This document shows, one piece after another, positions 26,949-36,619 of a stretch of 54,140 bases of DNA (its first letter is position 1; each line of letters starts with the position of its first letter). The stretch is from Pseudomonas sp. GM78 (GTDB lineage Bacteria; Pseudomonadota; Gammaproteobacteria; Pseudomonadales; Pseudomonadaceae): positions 1 through 54,140 of the forward strand of contig NZ_AKJF01000206.1 of assembly GCF_000282475.1 (NCBI RefSeq), given 5' to 3'. The position numbers and the translations under genes are program-made. The notes beneath the pieces are model-generated. The model ran no database searches. It saw only the letters and a program-made list of their open reading frames with translations, and had not been told where the DNA came from.

Positions 26949-27485
26949 ATGAATTCCCCCGTGAAGCCTGATGAATCAGCCATTGCCTACCAACTACCGC
27001 AAGTCCCGTTCATGACCCCGGACATGGTTCACCCCGGCGTGATGACCCAATGGCTGGAAGACGATGAGCTGTGGGTGCCAGTGACCAAAACCGTTTCCTT
27101 CAAACCGCTTCTGCTCAACACCTCGGGCGGGTACTACATCAACCTGTTGCGTGTGCGTCAGTCCGGTGTGCTGTCGCGTCACCGCCACACCGGCGGCGTG
27201 CATGCTATCGTGCTCAAGGGCCGCTGGCATTACCTGGAACATGACTGGATTGCGGAAGAAGGCTCTTTCGCCTACGAGCCACCCGGTGAGACCCATACCC
27301 TGTTCGTCCCCGAAGAAGTTGAAGAAATGATCACCTGGTTTCACGTGCAGGGTGGCTACACCTACGTCGATCCCCTGGGCGTCGCGGTGGGTTACGAGGA
27401 CGTGTTCACCAAGCTTGAAAGCGCTCGCGTTCACTACAAGACCCTGGGCTTGCCAGACGACTATATTGAACAGTTCATCAGGTAA
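26949..27485 (+). CDS. Cupin dioxygenase, 2,4'-dihydroxyacetophenone-dioxygenase-like
   Basis: A 178-residue single-cupin protein. The metal site is visible as H78-R-H80 (SRHRHTGGVH) and H116 (PPGETHTLFVP); the C-terminal half ends with a conserved helix (YKTLGLPDDYIEQFI). The known family member cleaves 2,4'-dihydroxyacetophenone to 4-hydroxybenzoate and formate with non-haem iron. AGAGG precedes the ATG at 26949. It is followed by a strong terminator and a LysR gene, and preceded by a hydrolase and carrier. 4-Hydroxybenzoate would feed protocatechuate cleavage (pcaHG at 50673-52007), but the link is inference. Confidence 0.82.
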   Translation: MNSPVKPDESAIAYQLPQVPFMTPDMVHPGVMTQWLEDDELWVPVTKTVSFKPLLLNTSGGYYINLLRVRQSGVLSRHRHTGGVHAIVLKGRWHYLEHDWIAEEGSFAYEPPGETHTLFVPEEVEEMITWFHVQGGYTYVDPLGVAVGYEDVFTKLESARVHYKTLGLPDDYIEQFIR

Positions 27486-27500
27486 TCCGAACGCTGACGA

Positions 27501-27524
27501 AAAACGCGCTTCGGCGCGTTTTCT
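27501..27524 (+). terminator. Intrinsic terminator after the cupin gene
   Basis: AAAACGCGC (27501-27509), the tetraloop TTCG and GCGCGTTTT (27514-27522) form a perfect 9-bp stem ending in T residues, 15 bp after the cupin stop. The A-rich left arm means it could work in both directions. Confidence 0.9.
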
Positions 27525-27542
27525 CATGACCCAGGACCGACA

Positions 27543-28448
27543 ATGGACAACTACTCCCAGCTGCTCGCGTTTATCTGGTCCACCGAATGCGGAAGCTTCT
27601 CGGCGGCGGCCCGGGTTCATAACATCACGCCCTCGGCCGTGAGCAAGTTGATCACGCGCCTGGAAGACAGGCTGCAGGTTCGGTTGTTCCAAAGAGGCTC
27701 GCGCCTGCTGACGCTGACCGAAGAGGGCGCCGCGTACCTGCTCAGCGCCAAGGCCGTTGTTGATGCCATGAACGAGGCTGATTCCCTGGCCGAAGGCCTG
27801 CCTTCCAGGGTCAGCGGTACCCTGCGAATCCACACCATGACCACCTTTGCCAAGCACCAGATCGTGCCTTGGTTGCCCGAGTTCCTGGATCTGTATCCAT
27901 CGTTGGATGTGGAAATTCAGTTAGGGGCGCAGTTCGTGGATCACTTTGAACAGGGACTCGATATCGCCATCCACAGTGGAGTGCTGCCGAGCTCTTCACG
28001 TATCGCCAAGCGGATTGGGGAATGTGAGTGGCTTGTTTGTGCTTCTCCCGCTTATCTGGCGGAACATGGTGTCCCCACTGTTCCGTCCGACCTGTTGAAT
28101 CACCGCTGTTTCAATTTCAGCTTTGTCAGCCCATGGAGCAAATGGGCATTTGTGCAGGAAGGAGAGGGGGTATCCGTGCCCGTGACGCCCAGTGCATCGT
28201 TCACTCAAGGTGATTTACTGCGGGACATGGCTCTATCGGGTGCGGGCGTGGTCAAGCTGGCCGACTTCCACATTGGGCCAGACATCAGGGCGGGCACGCT
28301 TGTGCCTCTTCTGGAGGCCTTCAAGTCGGGGATCATTGAACCGGTGTATTTGTTGTACTCGGACAGAAAACACCTCAGTCCACGTATTCGGGTGTTCATC
28401 GAGTTCTTCTGTGAAAAGTGGCGGCGCAATCCCTGGAAGGTCACTTGA
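27543..28448 (+). CDS. LysR-family regulator
   Basis: A 301-residue LysR protein: winged helix WSTECGSFSAAARVHNITPS then AVSKLITRLEDRLQVRLFQR, and an effector-binding domain. AGGA precedes the ATG. It follows the cupin gene in the same direction but beyond a strong terminator, so it is probably transcribed separately. It is the likeliest regulator of the MFS-hydrolase-cupin unit. Confidence 0.9.
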   Translation: MDNYSQLLAFIWSTECGSFSAAARVHNITPSAVSKLITRLEDRLQVRLFQRGSRLLTLTEEGAAYLLSAKAVVDAMNEADSLAEGLPSRVSGTLRIHTMTTFAKHQIVPWLPEFLDLYPSLDVEIQLGAQFVDHFEQGLDIAIHSGVLPSSSRIAKRIGECEWLVCASPAYLAEHGVPTVPSDLLNHRCFNFSFVSPWSKWAFVQEGEGVSVPVTPSASFTQGDLLRDMALSGAGVVKLADFHIGPDIRAGTLVPLLEAFKSGIIEPVYLLYSDRKHLSPRIRVFIEFFCEKWRRNPWKVT

Positions 28449-28635
28449 AGGAAGCTCCAGAGCACCTGCGTGGCGGCGCACCGCACAAGTGCGGATACAG
28501 GTCGCCATCTATCTGCTTTTACACCATTGCACTGGCCCCTGAAGTGGATAACAACTAAACCCAAACAAATGTGCAATCGATTTCCAGCGCCATTGATCAT
28601 CACTTGTTTGCGGTACGATCGAGAGAGATCAGATC

Positions 28636-31491
28636 ATGAACGACGTGTTCGTATTCGGACCGTTCTGCTTGTATCCAGGCATTCGTATTTTGCGAAAGGA
28701 TGGCGTAGACGTCGTGCTGGGAAGCCGGGCCTTCGACATCCTGACAGCACTGGTAGCGTGCAATGGCAAAGTTCTGAGCCGTCGGGAGTTGATCGCCGCC
28801 GCCTGGCCTGATCTGGTCGTTGGAGAGTCCAATGTACGTGTGCAGATCGCCAACGTTCGGCATGCGCTCGGGTGCGGTCTCGACGGCGCTCGTTACATCG
28901 CCAGTGTGGCGGGACGTGGGTACTGTTTTGTAGCAGCGGTAGAGCATATCGAAGGCAATAACCCGTTGCCTTCGGGGCAGGACGTGGCAATGCAATCGCT
29001 TATTGCACAAGTTCCAGAAATGACCGTGGTGCTTTCGCACATCCCCGTACCGTTTAAAGGCGCAGTCGGGCGCGAGGGTTGCATTGCCGAGCTTTCGCAG
29101 CTGATCTCGGACTGCCGGTTGGTCACACTGGTAGGTGCCGGCGGAGCGGGGAAGACCACATTGGCTGTTCTCGTTGCGCATACCCTCGATGCTTTTGGTG
29201 ACGGGATTTTTTTCGTGGACCTTAGCACCGTGGATCGCGGCGAGCGGGTCCTCGAAGCGCTTGCCTTGGCGGTTGGCTACCGACCCTCAGGTGCAGATCT
29301 GTTTCCCGAACTTTTGGAAGTACTTTCGGTAAAGAAGACTTTGATCATTCTCGACAATTGCGAGCATGTGATTGCTGCTGTAGCCGATATTTGCCTGCTT
29401 ATTCTGGATGCGACCGACAATGTGTCCTTCTTGAATACAAGCCGAGAGGCTCTGCGGGTCAAAGACGAGTTCGTCTATCGGCTACGCCCCTTGGCCTGCC
29501 CTCCTGAGGCCGAGCATCTTACTGCCAATCAGGCAATTGTCTGGCCTGCCATTCGGTTGTTCATTGAGCGGGCAAAGGAAAGCGGGGCCCGAGAACAACT
29601 CAGCGATGACGATGCCCTCGTTGTAGCTGCTCTGTGTCGTCGTCTGGATGGAAACCCCCACTCGATAGGATTACTTGCCAGCCAAGTGGGTGCATACGGA
29701 GTTCGGGGTGTTGCCAATCTGCTCGCGAACCGGTTTGCCCTGCACTGGCAAGGTCGTCGCGATGCCTGTCCCAGGCATCAGACGGTCGAGGCCATGATCG
29801 ACTGGAGCAACAATCTGCTCACCCCGCGCGATCGGGGGATTCTCTACAGACTTTCAGTGTTCTGCGGGAGATTTTCGGTCGCAGATGCTGTAGCTGTGGT
29901 GGCGGACGATCATGCCGACACTTTCGAAGTGGAGGAGGCCATCAGAGATCTGGTGGGCAAGTCGCTGGTCGCCATCCATTCGCAGGAGAGCGAAACCTAT
30001 ATCAGACTGCATGAGACGACCAAGGCGTACGCGGCTAACCGGTTAGCCAGGCTGCACATAACCGACAAGATCGCACTCAGGCATGCCTTGTACTACGCGC
30101 AGCAACTACGGACTTTTGAGTTTGTTCAGTCCGCAACCACCAACAGCACTGCCTTTCGCATGCCGGAAATCGATAATGTACGTGCGGCGCTGGAGTGGTC
30201 CTTTACGACAGGGCAAGATCCTGGCCTGGCAGCGCAATTAAGCAGCCTGGCAGCGCCACTTTTCCTGGCGCTTGGCCTTCTCATGGAGTGTAAGCGTTGC
30301 TGCGAGCGTGCCCTGGGAATGCTGCCGCACCACCTCTGTTCGACGAAGCTCGAACTGGGCCTTCTTGAGACACTGGCCATCACGTACTACAGCGGAGGTG
30401 AGTACGGCGGTGAAATGACGGGGACTGTGGAACGCGGTCTGGCGTTGGCACGGCGCTTGGATGACAGCCACTCGACGTTTCATTTTCTTGCGGGCCTTCA
30501 TTTGGTCTTGATGGCAACTGGCAGGTTTCGGGAGTCGCTGGTCGTCAGTGAGCAGTATGCCATTGCCGCGCGCGATCATGGAGGACCAAGTGAGAAGGTG
30601 ATCGCTTGTTGGATGGAGGGTTCATCCTGGCATTTCTCGGGTGAACAATTGGCGGCCGATGAGCACTACCTTTCTGGTATCGATCTCGTTGCCCAGAATG
30701 TGTTGCGCCCACTGCGTTACTTTGAGAGCAAAGAGAAAACCATTGCCAGCCTCGGTAGGGCGCGTGTCAAGTGGATTCGGGGGATGCCGGTACAGGCGTT
30801 GCAATTGGCGCATAGCGCTATCAGCGATAGCAGGGTTCATCCGGATTCGTTCTGCCTCTGTGCGACGCTCTGTTTCCCGATCCTTCTCACCAACGACGAG
30901 TCAGACTTCGCCGAGCGCCTCATTCAGGAGTTGGAGAACGTCGCCCAAGACTACAAAGTTGGGGTGCGCCATCAGGTCATCCATTTCTTGAAAGGCTTGC
31001 TATCGCTGAATCAGAGCGGCTTCCTGGTTGCCATTGAGCATCTTCAGCAGTGCCTGGCGAACCTGCCGCCACCGACGCTCAGCTTTGTGAGAATGGATGC
31101 ACTGCAGGCACTGGCCGAAGCGCTAAGTGCAAGTGGAGATCAGCCAGGCGCATTGGCCGCGATCAAAGAGGCGATCGATCTGGCACATGAGACAAGGGGC
31201 CTATTCAGCTTTGCAGACCTGTTGAAAACCAAGGCCGAAGTGATCATGGCCTTTGAACAGGCTGGATCTGAAGAGGTCGAGGGCTTGCTGTCCCAGGCAT
31301 TGGGCTGTGCCCGGGAACAGCACGCGTTGGGTTGGGAGTTGCGAGTAGCCCTTGTCATGTTTCGAACCAGATTCTCCCTGAGTAAGAGCAGGGAAGCCAG
31401 GGATGCGCTGGAGAGCGTCTTTTGTCGATTCACGGAAGGGTTCGAAACGCACGATTTGAAAGCGTCGGCACAGGCACTTCAGCTCAACTGA
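28636..31491 (+). CDS. Winged-helix/ATPase/TPR-like regulator (AfsR-like build)
   Basis: A 951-residue regulator. Residues about 1-97 form an OmpR/PhoB-type winged helix (SRAFDILTALVACNGKVLSR, then VRVQIANVRHAL and RGYCFVA). A STAND-type NTPase follows: Walker A GAGGAGKTT (Lys173), Walker B TLIILDNCEHV (Asp240), and the sensor NTSREAL. The C-terminal half (about 490-951) is helical and repeat-like. Such proteins are ATP-dependent switches that bind DNA when an inducer is sensed by the C-terminal part. It is the first gene of a same-strand run with the SDR, esterase and OYE, which it probably activates. Inducer unknown. Confidence 0.9.
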   Translation: MNDVFVFGPFCLYPGIRILRKDGVDVVLGSRAFDILTALVACNGKVLSRRELIAAAWPDLVVGESNVRVQIANVRHALGCGLDGARYIASVAGRGYCFVAAVEHIEGNNPLPSGQDVAMQSLIAQVPEMTVVLSHIPVPFKGAVGREGCIAELSQLISDCRLVTLVGAGGAGKTTLAVLVAHTLDAFGDGIFFVDLSTVDRGERVLEALALAVGYRPSGADLFPELLEVLSVKKTLIILDNCEHVIAAVADICLLILDATDNVSFLNTSREALRVKDEFVYRLRPLACPPEAEHLTANQAIVWPAIRLFIERAKESGAREQLSDDDALVVAALCRRLDGNPHSIGLLASQVGAYGVRGVANLLANRFALHWQGRRDACPRHQTVEAMIDWSNNLLTPRDRGILYRLSVFCGRFSVADAVAVVADDHADTFEVEEAIRDLVGKSLVAIHSQESETYIRLHETTKAYAANRLARLHITDKIALRHALYYAQQLRTFEFVQSATTNSTAFRMPEIDNVRAALEWSFTTGQDPGLAAQLSSLAAPLFLALGLLMECKRCCERALGMLPHHLCSTKLELGLLETLAITYYSGGEYGGEMTGTVERGLALARRLDDSHSTFHFLAGLHLVLMATGRFRESLVVSEQYAIAARDHGGPSEKVIACWMEGSSWHFSGEQLAADEHYLSGIDLVAQNVLRPLRYFESKEKTIASLGRARVKWIRGMPVQALQLAHSAISDSRVHPDSFCLCATLCFPILLTNDESDFAERLIQELENVAQDYKVGVRHQVIHFLKGLLSLNQSGFLVAIEHLQQCLANLPPPTLSFVRMDALQALAEALSASGDQPGALAAIKEAIDLAHETRGLFSFADLLKTKAEVIMAFEQAGSEEVEGLLSQALGCAREQHALGWELRVALVMFRTRFSLSKSREARDALESVFCRFTEGFETHDLKASAQALQLN

Positions 31492-31732
31492 GTGTGATCT
31501 GCCGCCATGTTCACCGCAATTGACAACGTTTAACCGTCTGCACGACCAGGCCAGCGCTAAGGTGGCGGTGCTGATGTGCATAGAGCATCGACTGCTTTTC
31601 GCTGTGCCTCTACCCGGGCGTTCTTCTGGCTCGTTCATGAGATGAGGAGCCTGCGTGAGCAGGTCGCTGTCTTCCTGCGCATCAAGCCACCGGGATTTCC
31701 CACAACGCGTGATGTACAGAAGGGTTTACGTT

Positions 31733-32452
31733 ATGAGACTGCAAAACAAAGTGGTACTGGTCACTGGCGCTGCCAGCGGTATTGGCTACTCCGTCACGGA
31801 GCTGTTCGCGAAAGAGGGAGCCACGGTGTTTGCCAGTGATATTGCTGCTCCTGCAAGCCCCTATAGCGAAGATGTCGAGGTCCTGAAGCTTGACGTCACG
31901 AGCGAAGAGGACTGGTCGTCGGCGGTCGCGGTGATCATCGCTAAACATGGTCGTCTTGATGTGCTGATCAACAATGCCGGGATCATTGCCTACGAACGGC
32001 TGGACGAGCTGGAGATGAAGGAATGGATGCAGATGATCGCGGTCGATCAGACGGGCGTCTTTCTCGGTATGCGCGAGGCGGTCCGGGTGATGCGAAAACA
32101 GGGGGCGGGGTCGATCGTCAACATCTCGTCGATTTGGGGCAGTGCGGCCGTTGCCGGTGCCCACGCCTACCACGCTGTAAAAGGTGCGGTACGTACCATG
32201 TCGAAAAACGCTGCGCTGACTTATGCGACCGAAGGGGTCCGGGTCAACTCGGTGCATCCCGGTTTTATCGATACGCCGCTTACCCAGGCGCAAGCACCTG
32301 ACCTTAACGATCTGGTCATCGAATCGACGCCGATGAAACGAGCAGGCAAACCCATCGAGATTGCCTACGGCTGCCTGTACCTGGCCTCTGATGAGTCGCT
32401 CTACGTCACGGGTACGGAGCTGGTTATCGATGGTGGTTACCTGGCGCAATAG
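31733..32452 (+). CDS. Short-chain dehydrogenase/reductase
   Basis: A 239-residue classical SDR with TGAASGIG (11-18), NNAG (80-83), Ser132/133 (NISSIWG), Tyr146 and Lys150 (YHAVK). FASDI after the second strand suggests NAD use. AAGGG lies upstream of the ATG at 31733; an in-frame ATG further up lacks a ribosome site. It sits 241 bp after the large regulator. It probably interconverts an alcohol and a ketone in the same route as the esterase and OYE. Confidence 0.9.
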   Translation: MRLQNKVVLVTGAASGIGYSVTELFAKEGATVFASDIAAPASPYSEDVEVLKLDVTSEEDWSSAVAVIIAKHGRLDVLINNAGIIAYERLDELEMKEWMQMIAVDQTGVFLGMREAVRVMRKQGAGSIVNISSIWGSAAVAGAHAYHAVKGAVRTMSKNAALTYATEGVRVNSVHPGFIDTPLTQAQAPDLNDLVIESTPMKRAGKPIEIAYGCLYLASDESLYVTGTELVIDGGYLAQ

Positions 32453-32613
32453 CCGGGGTTGACTCTAACGGGCGCCAGTTGATCGCGGTGGGGGAAAGCG
32501 CCACTCGATCAGTTCAATGCCATGCGCCACTTCTTCGTTTGATCCGGTCGTGAGGCTTCAACAGTCCTTCGCGACTGGTTCGACAACTGTGAACAAGACC
32601 CTTGAGGTTACCT

Positions 32614-33549
32614 ATGATTATTAGCCCGATAGTTCAGGAACGTATCGTTGCATGGAATACCGCATCATTAGCCTTCGGCCCTTTGTTGCGCGGCGAGGCT
32701 GGGTGTTGGGAGACAGCCCGGCGTAACTATGTCGAGGTGCTCGCAGCTCATCCAACCCCTGAAGGTGTAACGATAGAGACGATCGATATGGGCGGTGTTG
32801 CCGCGACGCTCGTCTCGCCAGCGGAGGTCGAAGAAGGCAGGGTGCTGCTTTACATCCATGGCGGTGGGTATGTCGCGGGCAGCCCCGATGGTTATCACGG
32901 TCTGGCAGGGCATTACGCCAAGCTGTTGAGGGCGACGGTTTACATGCCCGATTATCGTCTCGCACCAGAGCACCCGTTTCCCGCCGCGATCGAAGACACA
33001 CTGGCGTCTTACCTTTGGCTGCTGGAGCAGGGCACATCGCCGCGAAAAATCGCATTTTCGGGTGATTCTGCGGGTGGGGCCATGGTGGTATCGGTGATGG
33101 TTGCGGCACGCAATGCCGGGCTGCCGCTTCCGGTCGCCGGAGTAGCCCTTTCTCCTTGGGCCAATCTTGAACATGGCGGCTCATCGATGCTGACCCGTGA
33201 TGGAGTGGACCCCACCGTGAACTTGGCGGGCCTGAACTTGATGGCCAAGGCATTTTTGCAGGGAGCGTTGAAAAACGATCCGGATGCGTCCCCGGTCTTT
33301 GCAGATGTGCGTGGGTTGCCACCGATACTGGTGCACATCGGGGAGAGTGAAGTCATGTTGAGTGATGCGATTCGATTGGCTGCGCACCTGGCAGAGAATC
33401 GCGTTCGCGTGACGCTGGAAGTCTGGCCGGAAATGTTTCATGTCTGGCACCTGTTCGCAGCGATTCTCCCGCAAGGAATGAAGGCCCTCAAAGGTGCAGC
33501 AGCATTCATCGATGAGGCATTCAAGGAGAGGATGCTTGACCACGTTTAA
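32614..33549 (+). CDS. Hormone-sensitive-lipase-family esterase
   Basis: A 311-residue carboxylesterase. HGGG (82-85) is the oxyanion-hole motif, GDSAGG places the nucleophile at Ser152, and the catalytic His lies in FHVWH near the C-terminus. The acid region reads IGESEVMLSDA. YRLAPEHPFPAA is a further family mark. GAGG is seven bases before the ATG; an upstream TTG at 32602 is less likely. Middle gene of the SDR - esterase - OYE run; it would open an ester or lactone. Confidence 0.9.
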   Translation: MIISPIVQERIVAWNTASLAFGPLLRGEAGCWETARRNYVEVLAAHPTPEGVTIETIDMGGVAATLVSPAEVEEGRVLLYIHGGGYVAGSPDGYHGLAGHYAKLLRATVYMPDYRLAPEHPFPAAIEDTLASYLWLLEQGTSPRKIAFSGDSAGGAMVVSVMVAARNAGLPLPVAGVALSPWANLEHGGSSMLTRDGVDPTVNLAGLNLMAKAFLQGALKNDPDASPVFADVRGLPPILVHIGESEVMLSDAIRLAAHLAENRVRVTLEVWPEMFHVWHLFAAILPQGMKALKGAAAFIDEAFKERMLDHV

Positions 33550-33696
33550 CCGCGTTTAACACCCCATTTTCCGTCACCCCTGTAACGTTTTGGAACCCGC
33601 TCCTGACACTTGTTTGCGAGTGGTGCCTGGGCTGCACACCTGGCTTGTTTCGTCGGTGTTTCGCAGCCTGTTACTTGAAACCTGGAGTCAAAACGT

Positions 33697-34794
33697 ATGT
33701 CCGTCAACCAACGATCCGATCTTTTTTCTCCTCTGTCGATCGGCGCAATCAAAGTCGCCAACCGTGTCGCCATGGCGCCGTTGACACGCTCCCGGGCGAC
33801 GATGGAGGGTGTGCACACGCAACTGGCGGTTGAGTACTACCGGCAGCGGGCAAGTGCAGGTCTTATCATCTCGGAGGCCACTAACATTTCACGGCAGGGC
33901 CGTGGTTATGCCTTTACGCCAAGCATCTATACAGCGGAGCACGTAGCGGCCTGGCATCAAGTCACTGATGCGGTGCATGAGGCGGGAGGCAAGATCGTGT
34001 GCCAGTTGTGGCATGTCGGTCGAATGTCCCATGTGAGCCTGCAAGAGAACGGTAACGCCCCCGTTGCACCCTCGGCAATACAGGCCGGGGAGGTGGTTTT
34101 CCTTGAGTCGCAAACATTGGGCGCACCGTCGATGCCCCGTGCACTGCGGACCGAAGAAATTGCATTGATCCTGGAGGATTACCAGCACGCTGCACGTTGT
34201 GCGCTGGAGGCTGGTTTTGATGGCGTCGAGGTGCACTCGGCCAACTGCTACCTGCTTGAGCAGTTCATTCGCGACAGCACTAACGTGCGTACTGACCAGT
34301 ACGGTGGCTCGGTGGAAAATCGCATTCGATTCCCCCTCGAAGTTGTACAGGCCGTTTCGCAGATTTGGGGCGCGGACCGTGTTGGCGTGAGACTGTCGCC
34401 GATCACGCGTGCTGTCGGCGATACGCCGCTGGACAGCGATCCACAGGCGACCTATGGCTATTTTGCCGAACAGCTCGGGCGACTGGGTTTGGCTTATCTT
34501 CACTGCGTGGAAGGCCAAACCCGAGGCGAAAATGAGGCTGACGCCTTTGACTTCAAAGCGCTGCATGCGGCGTATGGTGGTCGTTACATCGCCAACAACA
34601 GCTACGACCGCCAGATGGCCCTTGACGCTGTTGCCACTGGCCACGCCGACATGGTGGCCTTCGGACGTCACTTTATCAGTAATCCTGATCTGGTCGAACG
34701 GCTGCAACTCAATGCGCCGCTCGCGGAATCGGACCGCGATACCTATTACGGTGGTGACGCGGCAGGGTACACCGATTACCCAAGCCTCTCCTGA
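33697..34794 (+). CDS. Old Yellow Enzyme-family alkene reductase (second copy)
   Basis: A 365-residue FMN ene-reductase with the substrate pair H180 and N183 (VEVHSANCYLLEQFI) and Tyr185 as proton donor. The FMN loop reads FGRHFISNPDL, and the N-terminal strand is VANRVAMAPLTRSRA. It shares the family fold with the OYE at 5018-6133 but differs throughout, so it is an independent paralogue. It closes the SDR - esterase - OYE run, which together could reduce and open an unsaturated cyclic ketone, terpenoid or lactone (inference). Confidence 0.93.
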   Translation: MSVNQRSDLFSPLSIGAIKVANRVAMAPLTRSRATMEGVHTQLAVEYYRQRASAGLIISEATNISRQGRGYAFTPSIYTAEHVAAWHQVTDAVHEAGGKIVCQLWHVGRMSHVSLQENGNAPVAPSAIQAGEVVFLESQTLGAPSMPRALRTEEIALILEDYQHAARCALEAGFDGVEVHSANCYLLEQFIRDSTNVRTDQYGGSVENRIRFPLEVVQAVSQIWGADRVGVRLSPITRAVGDTPLDSDPQATYGYFAEQLGRLGLAYLHCVEGQTRGENEADAFDFKALHAAYGGRYIANNSYDRQMALDAVATGHADMVAFGRHFISNPDLVERLQLNAPLAESDRDTYYGGDAAGYTDYPSLS

Positions 34795-34940
34795 AAGAAA
34801 CTCTATCGCCAGGGATGAAGGAAACAGCCCCTGAATAGACCTGATGGCCGGGGTGTCTTTGCCGATGTCGATGGCGGGAGCACTGAGACGCTCGCAACGC
34901 AGGCTGATCGACCCAGGTTCGAGTCGATCAGCAGGCACCA

Positions 34941-35459
34941 TCAGAACGCCCAGTCCCGGGCTTGAACAAGCCGGCAGAAGGGCCCTGCCAGGGTCGCGTT
35001 GTGATGGGCGATAACGGCCTCAGCCTTGAGGGTCGGGGTATCAGGGCAGGTATGGCCGTCGGCGATCAGCACTGCATCGAAACCCGAGTCGCGGGCGGCG
35101 CGGGTCGTGCTGTCGACACAGTATTGGGTTTTCATGCCGGTGATGACTACACCTTCACAACCGCGCTCACGCAACTGTGCCGCGAGGTGGGTCTGGGCGA
35201 AGGCATTGGGGCGGGTTTTCTCGAAGATCACTTCGTCACCTTGCAACGCCAGTTCCTGGACAAGTTCTGTGAGGGGGCTGCCTGACTCGATAGGCGAGCC
35301 CGCGGGGCCGATGTGACGGGCAAGAAAGATCGGCGCGCCCGCCTCATGGGCGTTACTCATCAGGCGCTTCAAGGTGCCCACGAGCGCTTCGCTGCGCCAC
35401 GGTTTCTCCGGGCCGTGCACAAGCCCTACCTGCATGTCGAGAATCAGAAGTGCGTACAT
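34941..35459 (-). CDS. Isochorismatase-family cysteine hydrolase
   Basis: A 172-residue hydrolase with the triad Asp8 (LLILDMQVG), Lys81 (FEKTRPNAF) and Cys114 (TGMKTQYCVDSTTRAA). This places it with nicotinamidase/N-carbamoylase-like amidohydrolases, not true isochorismatases of enterobactin synthesis. AAGGAA is upstream of the ATG. It converges on the OYE gene and stands alone; substrate unknown. Confidence 0.9.
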   Translation of the reverse strand: MYALLILDMQVGLVHGPEKPWRSEALVGTLKRLMSNAHEAGAPIFLARHIGPAGSPIESGSPLTELVQELALQGDEVIFEKTRPNAFAQTHLAAQLRERGCEGVVITGMKTQYCVDSTTRAARDSGFDAVLIADGHTCPDTPTLKAEAVIAHHNATLAGPFCRLVQARDWAF

Positions 35460-35495
35460 GGAGCGTTTCCTTACGTTTGAGCCAGCGCCGAGGGG

Positions 35496-35532
35496 GCAAA
35501 AAAAAGACCCGGTCCATTGCTGGCGGGTCTTT
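35496..35532 (-). terminator. Intrinsic terminator of the porin-udh-lactonase operon
   Basis: Read on the minus strand, AAAGACCCG (35532-35524) and CGGGTCTTT (35511-35503) make a 9-bp stem with a 12-nt loop followed by a U-tract (the run of A residues at 35498-35505). It lies 144 bp past the lactonase stop and just before the cysteine hydrolase start. Confidence 0.85.
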
Positions 35533-35675
35533 GAGTTTTCGGTTTTTTCAGCTCACGAAAACGTTTACGACCCGCCGATGGCGGTCGTGGTGTTCGTGGT
35601 CGATTTGATGCGCAATGGAGTCATGCCCTAGACCTTATCTTTCGTGCGTTGGTCATGCAAGTGAACAAGCCTGGT

Positions 35676-36569
35676 TCAGGCCCGTGCCAGCGGTTCAGGC
35701 AGGCCCTTCACCCCGGGATTCAAGGCGAATACACCTCCGGCCAGCGGCTGGTCGGTCAGGTCGATGCCCTGGGGACGGATCGAGGTGACGAACAACGTAT
35801 CCAGCTGTGGGCCGCCAAAGGCGCACATGGTCGGTTTTTTCACCGGCAGGTGCAGTGCGCGATCCAGTTTGCCTTCGGGGGTGAAGCGCAGCACCTGTCC
35901 GGCATCGATCGCACAGATCCAGTAGCAGCCCTCGGCATCCACGGCGGCACCATCCGGGCGGCCCGGGTGCTGGTTCATGTCGACGAACACTCTGCGGTTG
36001 TGCGGTGTGCCGCTGTCGATGTCGTAGTCGAAGGCCCAGATCAATTGCACGCCGGGATGCGAATCCGAGAGGTACATAGTCTTGCCGTCCGGGCTGAAGG
36101 CCATGCCGTTGGGGACGGTCAGGCCTTCCAGGCGAGCGTGCAAGGGTTGTATCGAGCCACCGGCTTGCGGGTCGTAACGGTAGAGTGCGCCAACCGTATC
36201 GGCGCCCATGCCGGGGTGCATGGTGCCGGCCCAGAAGCGGCCCTGGCGGTCGCAGCGTCCGTCATTGAAACGCATGTTGTCGCGGGCATGTTCGACGCTG
36301 GCGCATTTTGTTGCGCGCAGGCGCCCATCCGCCTGGGGGGTCAGCTGGAAGATCCCGCTTTCTTGTGCGCCCAGCCAATGGCCTTGCGGGCTGCGGGCGA
36401 TGCACGCGAGCATTTCCTCGGCCTGCCAGGAGTGGGTCTGGCCGTCGAGCTGCCAGCGGTGCAAGCGGCCGGCGGGGATGTCCACCCAGTAGAGTGCGTT
36501 TTCCTGTGGCTGCCATATCGGGCTTTCGCCGGTGGCGTTGCGGGCGTCGATGATGAGTTCTGCGGTCAT
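35676..36569 (-). CDS. SMP-30/gluconolactonase-family lactonase, probably aldarolactonase
   Basis: A 297-residue six-bladed propeller. The metal ligand Glu15 is in TGESPIW; NDGRCDRQGRFWAGTM and PNGMAFSPDGKTMYLSDS carry the other conserved Asn/Asp ligands. It is directly downstream of uronate dehydrogenase (50 bp), whose product is a galactaro- or glucaro-1,5-lactone. In other pseudomonads SMP-30 proteins in this position hydrolyse that lactone (named UxuL), and the same role is inferred here. Third gene of the porin - udh - lactonase operon. Confidence 0.85.
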   Translation of the reverse strand: MTAELIIDARNATGESPIWQPQENALYWVDIPAGRLHRWQLDGQTHSWQAEEMLACIARSPQGHWLGAQESGIFQLTPQADGRLRATKCASVEHARDNMRFNDGRCDRQGRFWAGTMHPGMGADTVGALYRYDPQAGGSIQPLHARLEGLTVPNGMAFSPDGKTMYLSDSHPGVQLIWAFDYDIDSGTPHNRRVFVDMNQHPGRPDGAAVDAEGCYWICAIDAGQVLRFTPEGKLDRALHLPVKKPTMCAFGGPQLDTLFVTSIRPQGIDLTDQPLAGGVFALNPGVKGLPEPLARA

Positions 36570-36619
36570 GGGTCGGTTCCGGATTCAGGGGCCGGCGTTG
36601 CCGGCTGTGGGGACAGGGT

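Noticed and set aside
34941-35459. Siderophore-type isochorismatase
   Set aside because: No aryl carrier domain and no siderophore genes nearby; the Asp-Lys-Cys triad only supports a general cysteine hydrolase.
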